Assembly: GCA_035559595.1 (NCBI GenBank)
Contig: DATMBF010000030.1
Location: forward strand, 62,001 to 126,000
Origin: DATMBF01 sp035559595
GTDB taxonomy: Bacteria; Bacteroidota; Ignavibacteria; UBA10030
DNA length: 64,000 nucleotides
Reading direction: 5' to 3'
Made by a program: the position numbers and the translations under genes. Below the pieces are notes generated by a model. The model saw nothing but the letters and a program-made list of their open reading frames with translations. It had not been told where the DNA came from and did not search any database. Positions 46,075 through 55,266 of this stretch are shown in pieces. The stretch's first letter is position 1, and each line of letters opens with the position of its first letter.

Positions 46075-47646
46075 ATGCAAACGCTTGTTACAGCGGATGA
46101 AATGCGATGGTGTGACGAAAAGACCATTCGCACAATCGGCATTCCCGCAATTGTGCTTATGGAGAACGCCGGGGGGAACGTTGCGCGGTTTATTCTGAAC
46201 AGTTTTGGTCCGCTCCGAGGGAAAAACGTCATTGTCTTTTCCGGGAAAGGGAATAATGGTGGAGACGGATTTGTGATCGCACGACATCTTTCTCAGAACG
46301 GCGCACGCGTGTTTGCCGTGCTGCTTGCACCCCCCGCTGAGCTGAAGGGAGACGCCAAGTCGAATTTTGCTATTCTTCAGCGAATTGCTCGACTGTCGAA
46401 AGAGGCGGTAAGCATCCTTCGATTCAGAAAGGAAACTCTTCGGTTGCTGCCGCGTCCTGATATTATTGTCGATGCGATTTTCGGAACGGGATTCTCCAGT
46501 CCTGCAAAAGGGGTATTTGCAGAGGCCATTGGGTGGATAAATGCTCAAGCGGTGCCTCGTATTGCCGTTGATGTTCCGTCTGGTGTGAACGGCACAACAG
46601 GAATCGCCGAAGGCCCGGCAGTGAAGGCAACGGTGACGACAACCTTAGGATTGCCAAAAACCGGCCTCTTCTGCAACGATGCCCGCGATCATACGGGGAA
46701 AATCGTGACGTTGGATATTGGAATCCCCGCTGCCGTCGTTGAGTCCGGTTCCTTCAAGACGTTTCTTGTTGAGTCGAGCGACATTTCCCCGCTTCTCCCG
46801 CGACGGCCGTCGACGGCGCACAAGTATTCCACAGGCAAGGTGTTTGTCCTGGCCGGATCGCGCGGATACACTGGAGCAGCGGCGTTGTGTGCTAAGGCCG
46901 CTCTTCGGACCGGGGCTGGTGCGGTTGTGCTTGGAACTCCGGACTCTGTCTATCCGATTCTTGCACGCAAACTTACCGAAGCCATTATTGAACCTCTTCC
47001 TTCAACGCTCGATGGATCTTTAAGCTTCACTTCTTTGGAGAAGATAAAAAAGAGACTTTCGTGGGCAGACGTGATTGTCATTGGTCCGGGTCTGTCTCGT
47101 CATGAGGAGACTCAGAGACTGATTCAGACAATTGTTCTTGAATCTCGATTCAGAGTTCTTGTCGATGCCGATGCTCTGTTTGCGCTTGCTGCCGCTGGTG
47201 TGAGTAAAGTCAGAAAATCAAGAGCCGAGCTTATATTAACTCCGCATGTAGGTGAGTATGCCCGCTTTGTTGGGAAACGAACGAGGGAGATTGAGCAGAA
47301 GAGAATTGAGGAAAGCCGTTCCGGAGCAGAGTCGTTGGGCAAGATTCTTGTCCTTAAAGGTGCCCCGACAATCACAGCAACGCCGGAAGGCGGGCTCTAT
47401 CTGAATTCAACCGGTAATCCCGGCATGGCGACCGTGGGAGCGGGGGATGTTCTGTCGGGCATCATCGGTTCATTGTGGGCTCAGGGAATGAAAGCAGAGG
47501 AGGCTGCGAGAACGGGAGTATATCTCCATGGTCTTTCCGGCGACCTTGCAGCAAAGTCGATCGGCATGAGAAGTCTCATTGCGCAGGACATGATTGACTT
47601 CCTTCCACACGCTTTTCACGCAACCGAGGCAGGGGAAGCGACCTGA
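46075..47646 (+). CDS. nnr: bifunctional NAD(P)HX epimerase / dehydratase
   Basis: 523 residues. Residues 1-220 are the NAD(P)HX epimerase (YjeF_N), with ENAGGNVARF, GKGNNGGDGFVIARHL and DAIFGTGFSS. Residues 230-523 are the ADP- or ATP-dependent dehydratase (ribokinase-like), with VLAGSRGYTGAAALCAKAALRTG and the catalytic NPGMATVGAGDVLSGIIGSL. Together they repair hydrated, inactive NADH and NADPH. Its position directly after the NADH dehydrogenase operon fits that substrate, though nnr is a general housekeeping gene. Confidence 0.95.
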   Translation: MQTLVTADEMRWCDEKTIRTIGIPAIVLMENAGGNVARFILNSFGPLRGKNVIVFSGKGNNGGDGFVIARHLSQNGARVFAVLLAPPAELKGDAKSNFAILQRIARLSKEAVSILRFRKETLRLLPRPDIIVDAIFGTGFSSPAKGVFAEAIGWINAQAVPRIAVDVPSGVNGTTGIAEGPAVKATVTTTLGLPKTGLFCNDARDHTGKIVTLDIGIPAAVVESGSFKTFLVESSDISPLLPRRPSTAHKYSTGKVFVLAGSRGYTGAAALCAKAALRTGAGAVVLGTPDSVYPILARKLTEAIIEPLPSTLDGSLSFTSLEKIKKRLSWADVIVIGPGLSRHEETQRLIQTIVLESRFRVLVDADALFALAAAGVSKVRKSRAELILTPHVGEYARFVGKRTREIEQKRIEESRSGAESLGKILVLKGAPTITATPEGGLYLNSTGNPGMATVGAGDVLSGIIGSLWAQGMKAEEAARTGVYLHGLSGDLAAKSIGMRSLIAQDMIDFLPHAFHATEAGEAT

Positions 47647-47675
47647 AGCATTTTCTTCAATATCAGTTTCCGGCA

Positions 47676-48059
47676 TTGTTTTGGATGGCGTTCATTTTTA
47701 TGCTTTCCTCCATCCCGAAGCTGCCGACCTTTCGCGCCCCCTTCGATGTTCAAACTCTCGCCCACGTGGTTTTCTTCGCAGTTCTCTGTTTTCTGGCTGA
47801 GCGTGCACTCTACTATCAGCACGCTTATCCCTCGCTACGATTGAACTCGCTTTGGGCGGCTTTTGTTCTGACATGTATCTACGGCATACTCGATGAGATT
47901 CATCAGCTCTATGTTCCGGGTCGTTGGGCAGACATCTACGATGTAGTTGCGGATTCCATGGGGGCGGCTATTGCGGTGGCCTGGCTGCGAACAAGATTTC
48001 GTGGATTCCGAAGGCCGACGGAAAAAGAGGCTTTACCGAGTTTGACTCAAGGAGATTAA
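47676..48059 (+). CDS. VanZ-like family membrane protein
   Basis: 127 residues from TTG 47676, with three or four membrane segments and the family motif YGILDEIHQLYVPGRWADIYDVVADSMGAAIAV split over residues 70-100. VanZ homologues affect teicoplanin sensitivity in enterococci; the general role is unknown. The true start may be upstream: the frame is open to a CTG at 47643 (GGGGA six to seven bases before it), which adds KHFLQYQFPAL and fits the usual N-terminus better. It overlaps the nnr stop in that case. Confidence 0.78.
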   Translation: MFWMAFIFMLSSIPKLPTFRAPFDVQTLAHVVFFAVLCFLAERALYYQHAYPSLRLNSLWAAFVLTCIYGILDEIHQLYVPGRWADIYDVVADSMGAAIAVAWLRTRFRGFRRPTEKEALPSLTQGD

Positions 48060-48072
48060 ATCTTTATATTTG
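48042..48072 (+). promoter_or_regulatory. promoter for tonB
   Basis: TTG at 48042-48044, 20 bases, TATATTTG at 48065-48072: the exact consensus. It shares bases with the 3' end of the VanZ gene. Because the -7 element overlaps the TTG codon at 48070, that codon cannot be the tonB start. Confidence 0.8.
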
Positions 48073-48105
48073 ACCAAGCATGAACAACCAAAGGTGGGTG
48101 ATCGT

Positions 48106-48744
48106 ATGATCCGCAAAAACCCCGAAATCGATCTCAAAGTTAAGTACCAAAAGACTTTTGAGCTCGCGTTGATTATTGCCATTGCCCTTTTGATTGTGGC
48201 CTTCAAGTTCTTTCCCGATATTGGCGGGCCGGCAAAGATCCTGACGCAGCAACAGGAGATCGTTGATGTCGAAGATATCGATGTGACCAAGCAGGAGAAT
48301 CGTCCGCCTCCACCGCCCAGACCACCCATTCCCATCGAAGCTCCAAGCGATGAAGCGTTGGATGACATCACCATTCAGGACACGGAGATCAAGCTGACGG
48401 AAGATGTGCCGCCTCCTCCGCCTCGAGACGACGAAGAAGAGGCGTACTTTGTGGCCGTCGAGGAGTTGCCGGAGCCGATCGGAGGGATCGGTGCGATTCA
48501 GGCGTTGGTCGTTTATCCGGAGATTGCCAAGCGCGCCGGCGTTGAAGGGACGGTGTATGTCGAAGCATTTGTTGATGAAAACGGCAACGTCACAAGAACG
48601 AATGTGGTGAAGGGCATCGGAGCGGGTTGCGACGAAGCTGCTATGGCTGCTGTGCAAAAGGTGAAATTCAAGCCGGGTAAGCAGCGTGGCAAGCCGGTGA
48701 AGGTGCGGATGTCGATTCCCATTCGCTTCAGGTTGCAGAAGTAA
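48106..48744 (+). CDS. tonB: energy transducer TonB
   Basis: 212 residues from ATG 48106, behind AGGTGGGTG; a longer reading from TTG 48070 begins inside the promoter. A cytoplasmic stub and membrane anchor (LALIIAIALLIVAFKFF) precede a Pro/Glu-rich periplasmic linker with PPPPPRPPIPIEAP, then the C-terminal TonB domain from residue about 135 (YPEIAKRAGVEGTVYVEAFVDENGNV... FKPGKQRGKPVKVRMSIPIRF). It carries proton-motive energy to outer-membrane receptors. No exbB/exbD or receptor gene is adjacent. Confidence 0.94.
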   Translation: MIRKNPEIDLKVKYQKTFELALIIAIALLIVAFKFFPDIGGPAKILTQQQEIVDVEDIDVTKQENRPPPPPRPPIPIEAPSDEALDDITIQDTEIKLTEDVPPPPPRDDEEEAYFVAVEELPEPIGGIGAIQALVVYPEIAKRAGVEGTVYVEAFVDENGNVTRTNVVKGIGAGCDEAAMAAVQKVKFKPGKQRGKPVKVRMSIPIRFRLQK

Positions 48745-48767
48745 GAATCATCTTCGTTTGAGTTGAG

Positions 48768-48804
48768 AATCCGTCGTCTCCGCAATGAGGCGGCGGATTT
48801 TTGT
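48768..48804 (+). terminator. Rho-independent terminator after tonB
   Basis: 13-bp stem with two G-U pairs (48768-48780 with 48787-48799), 6-base loop, T-run. Confidence 0.88.
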
Positions 48805-48824
48805 TCGTACACACGACGTAACGA

Positions 48825-49961
48825 ATGCGATTCACCCTTCTCGAAACCGACGACCGAGCCCGCGCCGGAGTGCTTGAAACAAGCCACGGCGTGATTGACA
48901 CACCCTTGTTCATGCCGGTTGGCACTCAGGGTTCCGTCAAAGCCATCGAACAGCGTGAATTACTGGAGATCGGTGCCCAGATCATTCTGGGAAACACCTA
49001 TCACCTCTATCTTCGACCCGGCACAGAGATCATTGCCAAAGCTGGCGGACTCCATCGCTTCATGAATTGGGAGAAGCCGATTCTCACCGACAGCGGAGGC
49101 TATCAGGTATTTAGCCTGACCGATCTTCGGCGAATAGAGGAGGAAGGTGTTACGTTTCGTTCACACCTGGACGGATCCCAGCACACCTTCACGCCGGAAA
49201 AGGTTGTGCAAATCCAACGCATTCTCGGCTCCGATCTGATCATGGTTCTCGATGAATGCACTCCCTTTCCTTGTGAGGAAGCGTATGCACGGAAGTCGAA
49301 TGAACTTACGATTCGGTGGGCAGAGAGGTGCCGAAATGAATTCGAAGCATCCGCTCCTCACTACGATCACAGTCAGGCACTCTTTGGTATCGTACAGGGA
49401 AGTGTTTATCCGAATATTCGGGAGAAAAGCGCGAGGAGCCTTGTGAGCATGGATTTTCATGGCTATGCAATCGGCGGACTGGCGGTGGGTGAACCGGTGG
49501 AAACGATGTATCGGATGGTTGATGTCGTTGAGCCGATGTTGCCGATAGACAAACCGAGGTATCTTATGGGCGTTGGGACTCCCGAGAACCTGCTCAAAGC
49601 AATCTCTCGCGGTATGGACATGTTTGATTGCGTCATGCCGACGCGGAATGGTCGCAATGCGATGCTGTTCACCCGGTTCGGTCCTGTCAACATCAAGAAC
49701 GCCGTTTACAAAGATGACTTTACGCCGGTCGATGAATCATGCTCATGCTACACCTGCAGGACTTTCACGCGGGCATATCTCCGGCATTTGTTCCAGGCGA
49801 AAGAAATCCTCGCCCTGCAGCTTGCGACCATTCATAACCTGAACTTCTATCTCTGGCTTATGCGTGAAGCTCGCCAGGCCATTCTCGAGCATCGCTTCTC
49901 ACAGTGGAAAGAAGAAATGTTGCACCAGATGCGTTCCGATCAACTCATCACTCAACAATAA
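48825..49961 (+). CDS. tgt: tRNA-guanine(34) transglycosylase
   Basis: 378 residues. Exchanges G34 of tRNA-Asp, Asn, His and Tyr for preQ1 on the way to queuosine. The TIM-barrel signature DSGGYQVFSL, the catalytic-site segment RYLMGVGTPENLLKAISRGMDMFDCVMPTRNGRNA and the zinc site CSCYTCRTFTRAYLRHLF are intact. The usual yajC neighbour follows after 18 bases, as in many bacteria. Confidence 0.97.
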   Translation: MRFTLLETDDRARAGVLETSHGVIDTPLFMPVGTQGSVKAIEQRELLEIGAQIILGNTYHLYLRPGTEIIAKAGGLHRFMNWEKPILTDSGGYQVFSLTDLRRIEEEGVTFRSHLDGSQHTFTPEKVVQIQRILGSDLIMVLDECTPFPCEEAYARKSNELTIRWAERCRNEFEASAPHYDHSQALFGIVQGSVYPNIREKSARSLVSMDFHGYAIGGLAVGEPVETMYRMVDVVEPMLPIDKPRYLMGVGTPENLLKAISRGMDMFDCVMPTRNGRNAMLFTRFGPVNIKNAVYKDDFTPVDESCSCYTCRTFTRAYLRHLFQAKEILALQLATIHNLNFYLWLMREARQAILEHRFSQWKEEMLHQMRSDQLITQQ

Positions 49962-49979
49962 GACAAACGGAGGAACTTC

Positions 49980-50306
49980 ATGCTTTCTGCTTTTCTGTTC
50001 ATGCAACCTCAGGGTCAAGACGCCGGCGGCTCGTTGATGAGCACGCTGATCATGTTCGGTCTCATCTTTGTCATTTTCTATTTTATGATCATCCGTCCTC
50101 AACAAAAGAGACAGCGAGAGCGGGAACAGATGCTTAATGCTTTAAAAAAGGGAGATAAGGTGGTTACGGCGGGGGGCGTTCACGGCACCATCGTGGGGAT
50201 AGATGAGAAGACGCTGCTGGTTCAGATTGCCGATAATGTGAAGGTCAAAGTAGAGCGCGGTTCGATTTCGACGATTGTGAAAGAGGCTGAACCCACAACC
50301 AAGTAA
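49980..50306 (+). CDS. yajC: preprotein translocase subunit YajC
   Basis: 108 residues. One membrane helix ([25 protein letters not shown]) and a C-terminal domain with [20 protein letters not shown] and VEKGSISTIV-like [10 protein letters not shown]. Accessory subunit of the SecDF-YajC complex. CGGAGGAA precedes the ATG. Placed after tgt, a widely conserved pair. Confidence 0.95.
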   Translation: MLSAFLFMQPQGQDAGGSLMSTLIMFGLIFVIFYFMIIRPQQKRQREREQMLNALKKGDKVVTAGGVHGTIVGIDEKTLLVQIADNVKVKVERGSISTIVKEAEPTTK

Positions 50307-50319
50307 CGTTGGAGACGGT

Positions 50320-51555
50320 ATGAAGCACGAGGCCTGGCGATACAATACGATCGAGGAGGCGATTGAGGATTTCCGAGCTGGGAAGGTCTTGATCGTTGTC
50401 GATGATGAAGACCGGGAGAATGAAGGAGACTTTGTCGTCGCCGCGGAAAAGGCGACTCCGGAGATCATCAATTTCTTTGTGAAGGAGGGAAGGGGCGTCG
50501 TTTGTGCTCCGATCACGTCAGAGCGGGCGCGCGAACTTGCCCTCGAGCCAATGGTGGAATCCAACACTTCCCTTCATGAGACACCGTTTACCGTTTCGGT
50601 GGACTATGTTCACGGAACGACCACGGGAGTTTCCGCCGCGGATCGTGCAGCCACCGTTCGGGCGCTGATCGATCCTGATACTAAACCCAGCGATCTGGCG
50701 CGTCCGGGACACATTTTTCCTCTCCGCGCAGCCGAAGGAGGCGTCCTCCGGCGTGCCGGTCACACCGAAGCCGTTATCGATCTTTGCCGCCTTTCTGGCC
50801 TCAAGCCTGCAGGTGTCCTCTGTGAAATCCTGAGCGAAGACGGAACGATGGCGCGCGTTCCCGAGCTTCAGGAGATTGCCCGCCGCTTCCATCTCAAAAT
50901 CATTACCGTCAAAAGTCTCATCGAATACCGCATGCTTCGTGAGAAGCTTGTCCATCGCATCGTTTCAACAAAGCTTCCCACACGCTTCGGGGAATTTCAA
51001 CTTTATCTGTACAAAAGCGATACCGACGAGAAAGAGCATATTGCTCTCGTGAAAGGATACATTCGCCCAGAGGTTCCGACGCTCGTTCGTGTCCATTCCG
51101 AATGCCTGACCGGTGATGTCTTTGGTTCGCTTCGATGCGATTGCAACGAACAGCTCATTGCGGCAATGCAAACGGTGGAAAAGGAGAAAATGGGCGTCAT
51201 TCTTTATATGCGACAGGAGGGGCGTGGTATCGGCCTGCAGAACAAGTTGAAAGCTTACCGTTTGCAAGATGAGGGGCTGGATACCGTAGAAGCGAACGAA
51301 AAACTTGGCTTCCGTGCCGATCTTCGCGATTATGGCATTGGAGCGCAGATTCTTCGCGACTTAGGAGTCGGGAAAATGCGATTAATGACGAACAATCCTA
51401 AGAAGGTGGTTGGCCTTCACGGCTACGGATTGGAAATCGTCGAACGCGTACCCCTTGAGGTCGATCCCAACTTCTTTAACGAACACTATCTTAAAGCCAA
51501 ACGGGATAAGCTCGGCCATTTGATCCTGATTGATCCGTCGCAAGCCCGCCGATGA
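50320..51555 (+). CDS. ribBA: bifunctional 3,4-dihydroxy-2-butanone-4-phosphate synthase / GTP cyclohydrolase II
   Basis: 411 residues. The RibB half (about 1-205) has [18 protein letters not shown] and the [23 protein letters not shown] block; the RibA half (about 206-411) has the zinc cysteines in [19 protein letters not shown] and the catalytic [20 protein letters not shown]. Together they supply both precursors of riboflavin. No other rib gene is near. Its stop overlaps the tldD ATG. Confidence 0.97.
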   Translation: MKHEAWRYNTIEEAIEDFRAGKVLIVVDDEDRENEGDFVVAAEKATPEIINFFVKEGRGVVCAPITSERARELALEPMVESNTSLHETPFTVSVDYVHGTTTGVSAADRAATVRALIDPDTKPSDLARPGHIFPLRAAEGGVLRRAGHTEAVIDLCRLSGLKPAGVLCEILSEDGTMARVPELQEIARRFHLKIITVKSLIEYRMLREKLVHRIVSTKLPTRFGEFQLYLYKSDTDEKEHIALVKGYIRPEVPTLVRVHSECLTGDVFGSLRCDCNEQLIAAMQTVEKEKMGVILYMRQEGRGIGLQNKLKAYRLQDEGLDTVEANEKLGFRADLRDYGIGAQILRDLGVGKMRLMTNNPKKVVGLHGYGLEIVERVPLEVDPNFFNEHYLKAKRDKLGHLILIDPSQARR

Positions 51556-52949
51556 TCCATTACAGCGAAGCCGAGTACAAGAAGATCCTCGAAACCGCCC
51601 TAGCACGGGGGGCTTCGTTTGCCGAGATGTATTACGAGTATTCCGTCACGAACTCGCTTGTCTTTAACGAACGCAAAGTCAAGAGTATCAATCAGGGTAT
51701 TGTTGAGGGAGTGGGAGTGCGCGTGATCCATGGTGAGCAGACGGGATATGCCTATTCGGATGACATAACGTTTGAGAAGATCGTCGAAGCTGCATCCGTA
51801 GCAAGCTTCATTGCCGCGAATGGACATACGATTTCTCTCGCAAGCCTCGAACGCCGCAAAGCCAAGCCCTTAGAAGTGATCGACATTCCCGCAGCCGACG
51901 TCGATGTGGGGAGAAAGGTAGAGCTTCTCCACCGTGCGGATGATGCGGCACGAGCTTTCGATCGGCGCGTGCATGATGTATCATGTACTTATGCCGATTT
52001 TCGAAAGCGGATTATGGTCATCAATTCCGAAGGTGTGTGGGTTGAGAATGACGAGCAGCTCCTAAGAATGATGGTGAGTGTGACAGCGATTGAGGATAAC
52101 CTCCGCGATTCGGGAATAGAGTTTCTCGGAGGACGATATGGCTTTGAATACTTCGATGTCCATACGCCGGAACAGGCGGCCCAAAAAGCCGTTCAACAAG
52201 CACTCACCAAACTTCACGCAAAACCGGCTCCGATTGGTCAGTATCCTGTCGTTGTCGAGGCCGGTTGGGGTGGAGTTCTCGTGCATGAAGGTGTCGGTCA
52301 TGGCCTCGAAGGGGATTTCAATCGTAAAGGGACTTCCGTCTACGCCGGGAAGCTTGGCCAGCGTGTGTGTTCCGAGCTTGTGACGATCGTCGACGATGGA
52401 ACACTCCCGCACGCTCGTGGCTCATTGCCTATTGATGATGAAGGAACGCCGATGCAACGAACAGTTCTCATCGAGAACGGCGTTCTGGTTGGTTTTCTCT
52501 ACGACAAGCTCAACGCGCAACTGATGAATGTGCAGTCAACCGGCAATGGCCGGAGGGAGAGTTTTCGACACATCCCCCTGCCGAGGATGAGAAATACGTT
52601 TATCGATGCAGGGAAGGAAGACCCCAGGAGCATCATTCGTTCAGTGAAGAAGGGAGTATATGCCAAGTCGCTCGGAGGCGGACAGGTGGATATCGTCAGC
52701 GGCAATTTTGTGTTTGAGATTAACGAGGGATACCTGCTTGAAAAAGGAGAAGTCAGTTATCCGATTCGTGGGGCGAACCTCATCGGCAACGGTCCGGATG
52801 CCATGAGCAAGGTGGTTGGAGTTGCAACAAATCTTGCGATCGAGACGCGCACAGGTTCATGCGGCAAAGATGGGCAGTATGTGCCCGTTGGTGTCGGTCA
52901 GCCGACCATTCTCCTGAGCGAGATGACAATTGGGGGGACAGAGCGGTAG
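51552..52949 (+). CDS. tldD: metalloprotease TldD
   Basis: 465 residues, the usual size. TldD acts with TldE (PmbA) as a zinc protease that degrades unfolded or leader peptides. The metal-binding motif is [14 protein letters not shown] (HExxxH form) near residue 242. The C-terminal [26 protein letters not shown] and [14 protein letters not shown] are typical. The partner gene tldE is not adjacent. It overlaps ribBA by four bases. Confidence 0.95.
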   Translation: MIHYSEAEYKKILETALARGASFAEMYYEYSVTNSLVFNERKVKSINQGIVEGVGVRVIHGEQTGYAYSDDITFEKIVEAASVASFIAANGHTISLASLERRKAKPLEVIDIPAADVDVGRKVELLHRADDAARAFDRRVHDVSCTYADFRKRIMVINSEGVWVENDEQLLRMMVSVTAIEDNLRDSGIEFLGGRYGFEYFDVHTPEQAAQKAVQQALTKLHAKPAPIGQYPVVVEAGWGGVLVHEGVGHGLEGDFNRKGTSVYAGKLGQRVCSELVTIVDDGTLPHARGSLPIDDEGTPMQRTVLIENGVLVGFLYDKLNAQLMNVQSTGNGRRESFRHIPLPRMRNTFIDAGKEDPRSIIRSVKKGVYAKSLGGGQVDIVSGNFVFEINEGYLLEKGEVSYPIRGANLIGNGPDAMSKVVGVATNLAIETRTGSCGKDGQYVPVGVGQPTILLSEMTIGGTER

Positions 52950-52959
52950 AATTTTGTAC

Positions 52960-52990
52960 TTGCGTCGAATTCGTTTTTGTTCTACCTTGC
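52960..52990 (+). promoter_or_regulatory. promoter for greA
   Basis: TTG at 52960-52962, 20 bases, TACCTTGC at 52983-52990, in the gap after tldD. Confidence 0.72.
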
Positions 52991-53003
52991 CAACAGATTC
53001 ATC

Positions 53004-53046
53004 ATAGCCACCATCGCAAGATGATGGCTATTCTTTTTCCCCTTTT
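53004..53046 (+). terminator. terminator/attenuator inside the greA leader
   Basis: 12-bp stem with one C-A mismatch (53004-53015 with 53020-53031), GCAA loop, then TCTTTTTCCCCTTTT. It lies about 14 bases after the -7 element of the greA promoter and 40 bases before the greA ATG. It would end greA transcripts early as well as stop read-through from tldD. Confidence 0.75.
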
Positions 53047-53085
53047 GACTCGATGGTAGTTTGAAAAGATTCACGGGAGGATCCC

Positions 53086-53571
53086 ATGGGAGAAAACAAC
53101 AACGGAAATATTTATCTCACACGAGAACGACTTGTCGAATTGGAGAATGAGCTGCGCGAGCTAAAAACCGTCGGCCGCGCGGAAATGGCTGCGAAGATCG
53201 CCGAAGCACGCGGGTACGGCGACCTCAGCGAGAACGCCGAGTACGACGCCGCCAAAGAGGCTCAGCAGCATCTCGAGCTCCGTATCTCCAAGCTCGAGGA
53301 AACGCTTTCCCGTGCACGGATCCTTGAGCCATCCAAGCTTTCCAACGACAAGGTCCACATTCTTTCTGTCGTTAAACTCCAGGACGTGCGCACAAAGGAA
53401 ATCATCGAGTATCGACTTGTCTCTCCCGAAGAGGCGGATTTCGACAAAAACAAGATCTCTATTACCTCACCGATCGGTAAGGGGTTGATGGGAAAGCAAA
53501 AAGGGGAGACGGCAAAGATCAAAGTGCCGGCCGGATTCCTCGAATATAAGATCCTCGAAATCAGCTCGTAA
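53086..53571 (+). CDS. greA: transcript cleavage factor GreA
   Basis: 161 residues. An N-terminal coiled coil carries the acidic tip EARGYGDLSENAEYDAAKE, which enters the RNA polymerase secondary channel to stimulate cleavage of backtracked RNA; both acidic residues are present. The C-terminal FKBP-like domain has ITSPIGKGLMGKQKGETAKIKVPAG. GGGAGG precedes the ATG. Expression is probably controlled by the terminator in its leader. Confidence 0.97.
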   Translation: MGENNNGNIYLTRERLVELENELRELKTVGRAEMAAKIAEARGYGDLSENAEYDAAKEAQQHLELRISKLEETLSRARILEPSKLSNDKVHILSVVKLQDVRTKEIIEYRLVSPEEADFDKNKISITSPIGKGLMGKQKGETAKIKVPAGFLEYKILEISS

Positions 53572-53579
53572 CTCATCAG

Positions 53580-54092
53580 TTGCCCCAAAACCTCGAACTT
53601 AAGTGCCGCCTCTCGGCGAGGGAGGTGCCTCGCGCTCTTTCCATTGCCCGGCGGCTTGGCGCCCGCGAGGCTGGTATCTTGACTCAGGTTGATACCTACT
53701 ATTCAGTACCGAGCGGACGACTCAAACTACGGAGTATCAATTCCAGACTCTTCCAGCTCATCCATTACCATCGCTCCAACACTCGCTCGAGCCGGTTTTC
53801 CCGTTATTCCATCATCTCGATATCACAACCTCATGATGTCAAGAAAGTTTTGCACGCAATATTTGGTAAACCGCTTACGGTCCGAAAGCGGCGCCGACTG
53901 TTTCTTTACAAGAACGCCCGAATTCACTTCGACACCGTAAACCGACTCGGTTCGTTCATCGAATTCGAAGTGGTTGCCAATCGGGGTCGGAAACAGGCCG
54001 TTGCATTCATGAGAATGTTGCGCAGGGTGTTCCAAATAAAGCCGCAAGCGATTATCGGTGTTTCGTATCGCGATCTACTTCAGGAAGGATAA
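53580..54092 (+). CDS. CYTH domain protein (class IV adenylate cyclase-like)
   Basis: 170 residues, start TTG 53580, 8 bases after greA. The CYTH fold is marked by NLELKCRL at the N-terminus, QVDTYYSVPSGRLKLR, a middle strand with basic residues, and LGSFIEFEVV near residue 122. Members bind triphosphates and act as adenylate cyclases, thiamine triphosphatases or inorganic triphosphatases. The first Glu of the usual ExExK is Asn here, as in the subfamily starting NLELK. Substrate unknown. Confidence 0.85.
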   Translation: MPQNLELKCRLSAREVPRALSIARRLGAREAGILTQVDTYYSVPSGRLKLRSINSRLFQLIHYHRSNTRSSRFSRYSIISISQPHDVKKVLHAIFGKPLTVRKRRRLFLYKNARIHFDTVNRLGSFIEFEVVANRGRKQAVAFMRMLRRVFQIKPQAIIGVSYRDLLQEG

Positions 54093-54113
54093 TTCCAAGA
54101 AAGGAGTTCAAGG

Positions 54114-54914
54114 ATGCTTCGTTCACATCGGACACGCTATTCTCTTATCGGAGCAGGTGCACTCATCTTACTGTTCGGGGCGTTCGTCTATCAATCTCAC
54201 TCCTCCCGAAATGAACACAGTGTGTTGGCACTTGTTTGGTATCAGACTGCCGCGGAAGCAAGGGCCCTCAGCTACCAGGCCTACAACGTGGCGCGGATGA
54301 TGCTCGATCAAAAGCTTTCCTCACCATCCATTGGAAGGCCGAAAGCCGTCGTTGTCGATATCGACGAAACCTTGTTGGATAACAGTCCCTACAACGCCAA
54401 GCAGATCTTTTCCAACGAAACATACCCGAAGGGCTGGAGGGAGTGGGTAGAACTGGCACAAGCCGAGGCTGTTCCGGGTGCACTCGAATTTCTCAACTAT
54501 GCCGACCAAAAAGGGGTGCAGATTTTCTATGTTACAAACCGTCGATTGGAGGAGGGTCCGGCCACTCTCAAAAACCTCCAACGTGTTGGATTTCCCCAGG
54601 CGAAGTCAGAACGACTGTTTCTTCGAGAGAAAGAAGACACAAAAGAGCCCCGGCGCCAGCGTATCGCAGCAGACTATGATGTGGTGTTGCTCATCGGTGA
54701 CAACCTGAATGACTTTTCAAATGTGTTCGAACGAAGGTCGGTAAAGGATCGGGCGGCAGAGGTCGACCGTTTGAAGGAAGAATTTGGGAAGCGATTCATC
54801 GTTCTCCCAAATCCGTTTTATGGTGAGTGGGAGGGAGCAGTGTACGGATACCATTGGGGACTTTCCGATGAAGAGAAAGATAAACGCAGAAAAGCGGCAT
54901 TAAAGACTTATTGA
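54114..54914 (+). CDS. HAD-superfamily acid phosphatase / 5'-nucleotidase, e(P4) type
   Basis: 266 residues. A membrane anchor at about 10-26 (SLIGAGALILLFGAFVY) without a lipobox cysteine precedes the class C acid phosphatase. The nucleophile motif is VVVDIDETLLDNSPYN (Asp82 and Asp84), followed by FYVTNRR and the acidic LLIGDNLNDFSNVF. Haemophilus e(P4), a lipoprotein, dephosphorylates NMN and nucleotides at the surface; here the protein appears as an inner-membrane or secreted form. Last gene of the greA run. Confidence 0.88.
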   Translation: MLRSHRTRYSLIGAGALILLFGAFVYQSHSSRNEHSVLALVWYQTAAEARALSYQAYNVARMMLDQKLSSPSIGRPKAVVVDIDETLLDNSPYNAKQIFSNETYPKGWREWVELAQAEAVPGALEFLNYADQKGVQIFYVTNRRLEEGPATLKNLQRVGFPQAKSERLFLREKEDTKEPRRQRIAADYDVVLLIGDNLNDFSNVFERRSVKDRAAEVDRLKEEFGKRFIVLPNPFYGEWEGAVYGYHWGLSDEEKDKRRKAALKTY

Positions 54915-54929
54915 TAAAGATTCAACTCT

Positions 54930-54960
54930 TGCATCGCTGAGGCAATTTCCGTATATTTTT
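54930..54960 (+). promoter_or_regulatory. promoter for tRNA-Gly transcript
   Basis: TTG at 54930-54932, 20 bases, TATATTTT at 54953-54960. It lies about 107 bases before the tRNA, so a long leader is transcribed. Confidence 0.65.
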
Positions 54961-54978
54961 TTGCGTCTGATCCTCTAC

Positions 54979-54993
54979 GGAATAGCTCGGTTG
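54979..54993 (+). repeat. partial copy of the tRNA-Gly D-arm
   Basis: Positions 54979-54993 match the tRNA-Gly bases at 55071-55085 in 14 of 15 positions (GGAATAGCTC then GGTTG against AGTTG). No full cloverleaf is present, so it looks like a degraded or partial duplicate within the leader. Confidence 0.45.
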
Positions 54994-55067
54994 CCTGCCT
55001 CACGGAGCCTCAAAGGACGAAGGCAGTGTAGTGTGTCACGTCGAGGGATATTGATGTCGCATGAAAC

Positions 55068-55143
<76 letters not shown>

Positions 55144-55167
55144 TCTCGATTCAATTCGAGGCCGAAG

Positions 55168-55263
55168 TCTATCGGTGTTCTGGTGAGAACATCATCCGCC
55201 TGCATGAGGGATGGATGAGCCGAGAAGGTTCGCATGAACATTCTTGGAGCCCACCTGATAGAG
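55168..55263 (+). ncRNA. candidate structured RNA between tRNA-Gly and its terminator
   Basis: The bases can fold into a four-way junction. P1 pairs 55168-55177 with 55252-55262 (one bulge). P2 pairs 55177-55181 with 55186-55190. P3 pairs 55190-55197 with 55209-55217 (one bulge). P4 is CCGAGAA/TTCTTGG (55220-55226 with 55241-55247), capped by GTTC-GCAT-GAAC. A Rho-independent terminator follows at once. No open reading frame of note runs through it. No known RNA family was recognised; the stems may be partly coincidental. Confidence 0.4.
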
Positions 55264-55266
55264 TAG

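Noticed and set aside
55168..55263. 6S RNA assignment for the structured stretch after tRNA-Gly
   Set aside because: The closing stem followed by TTC recalls 6S RNA, but the whole fold is under 100 bases and has a four-way junction rather than a long rod with a central bubble.
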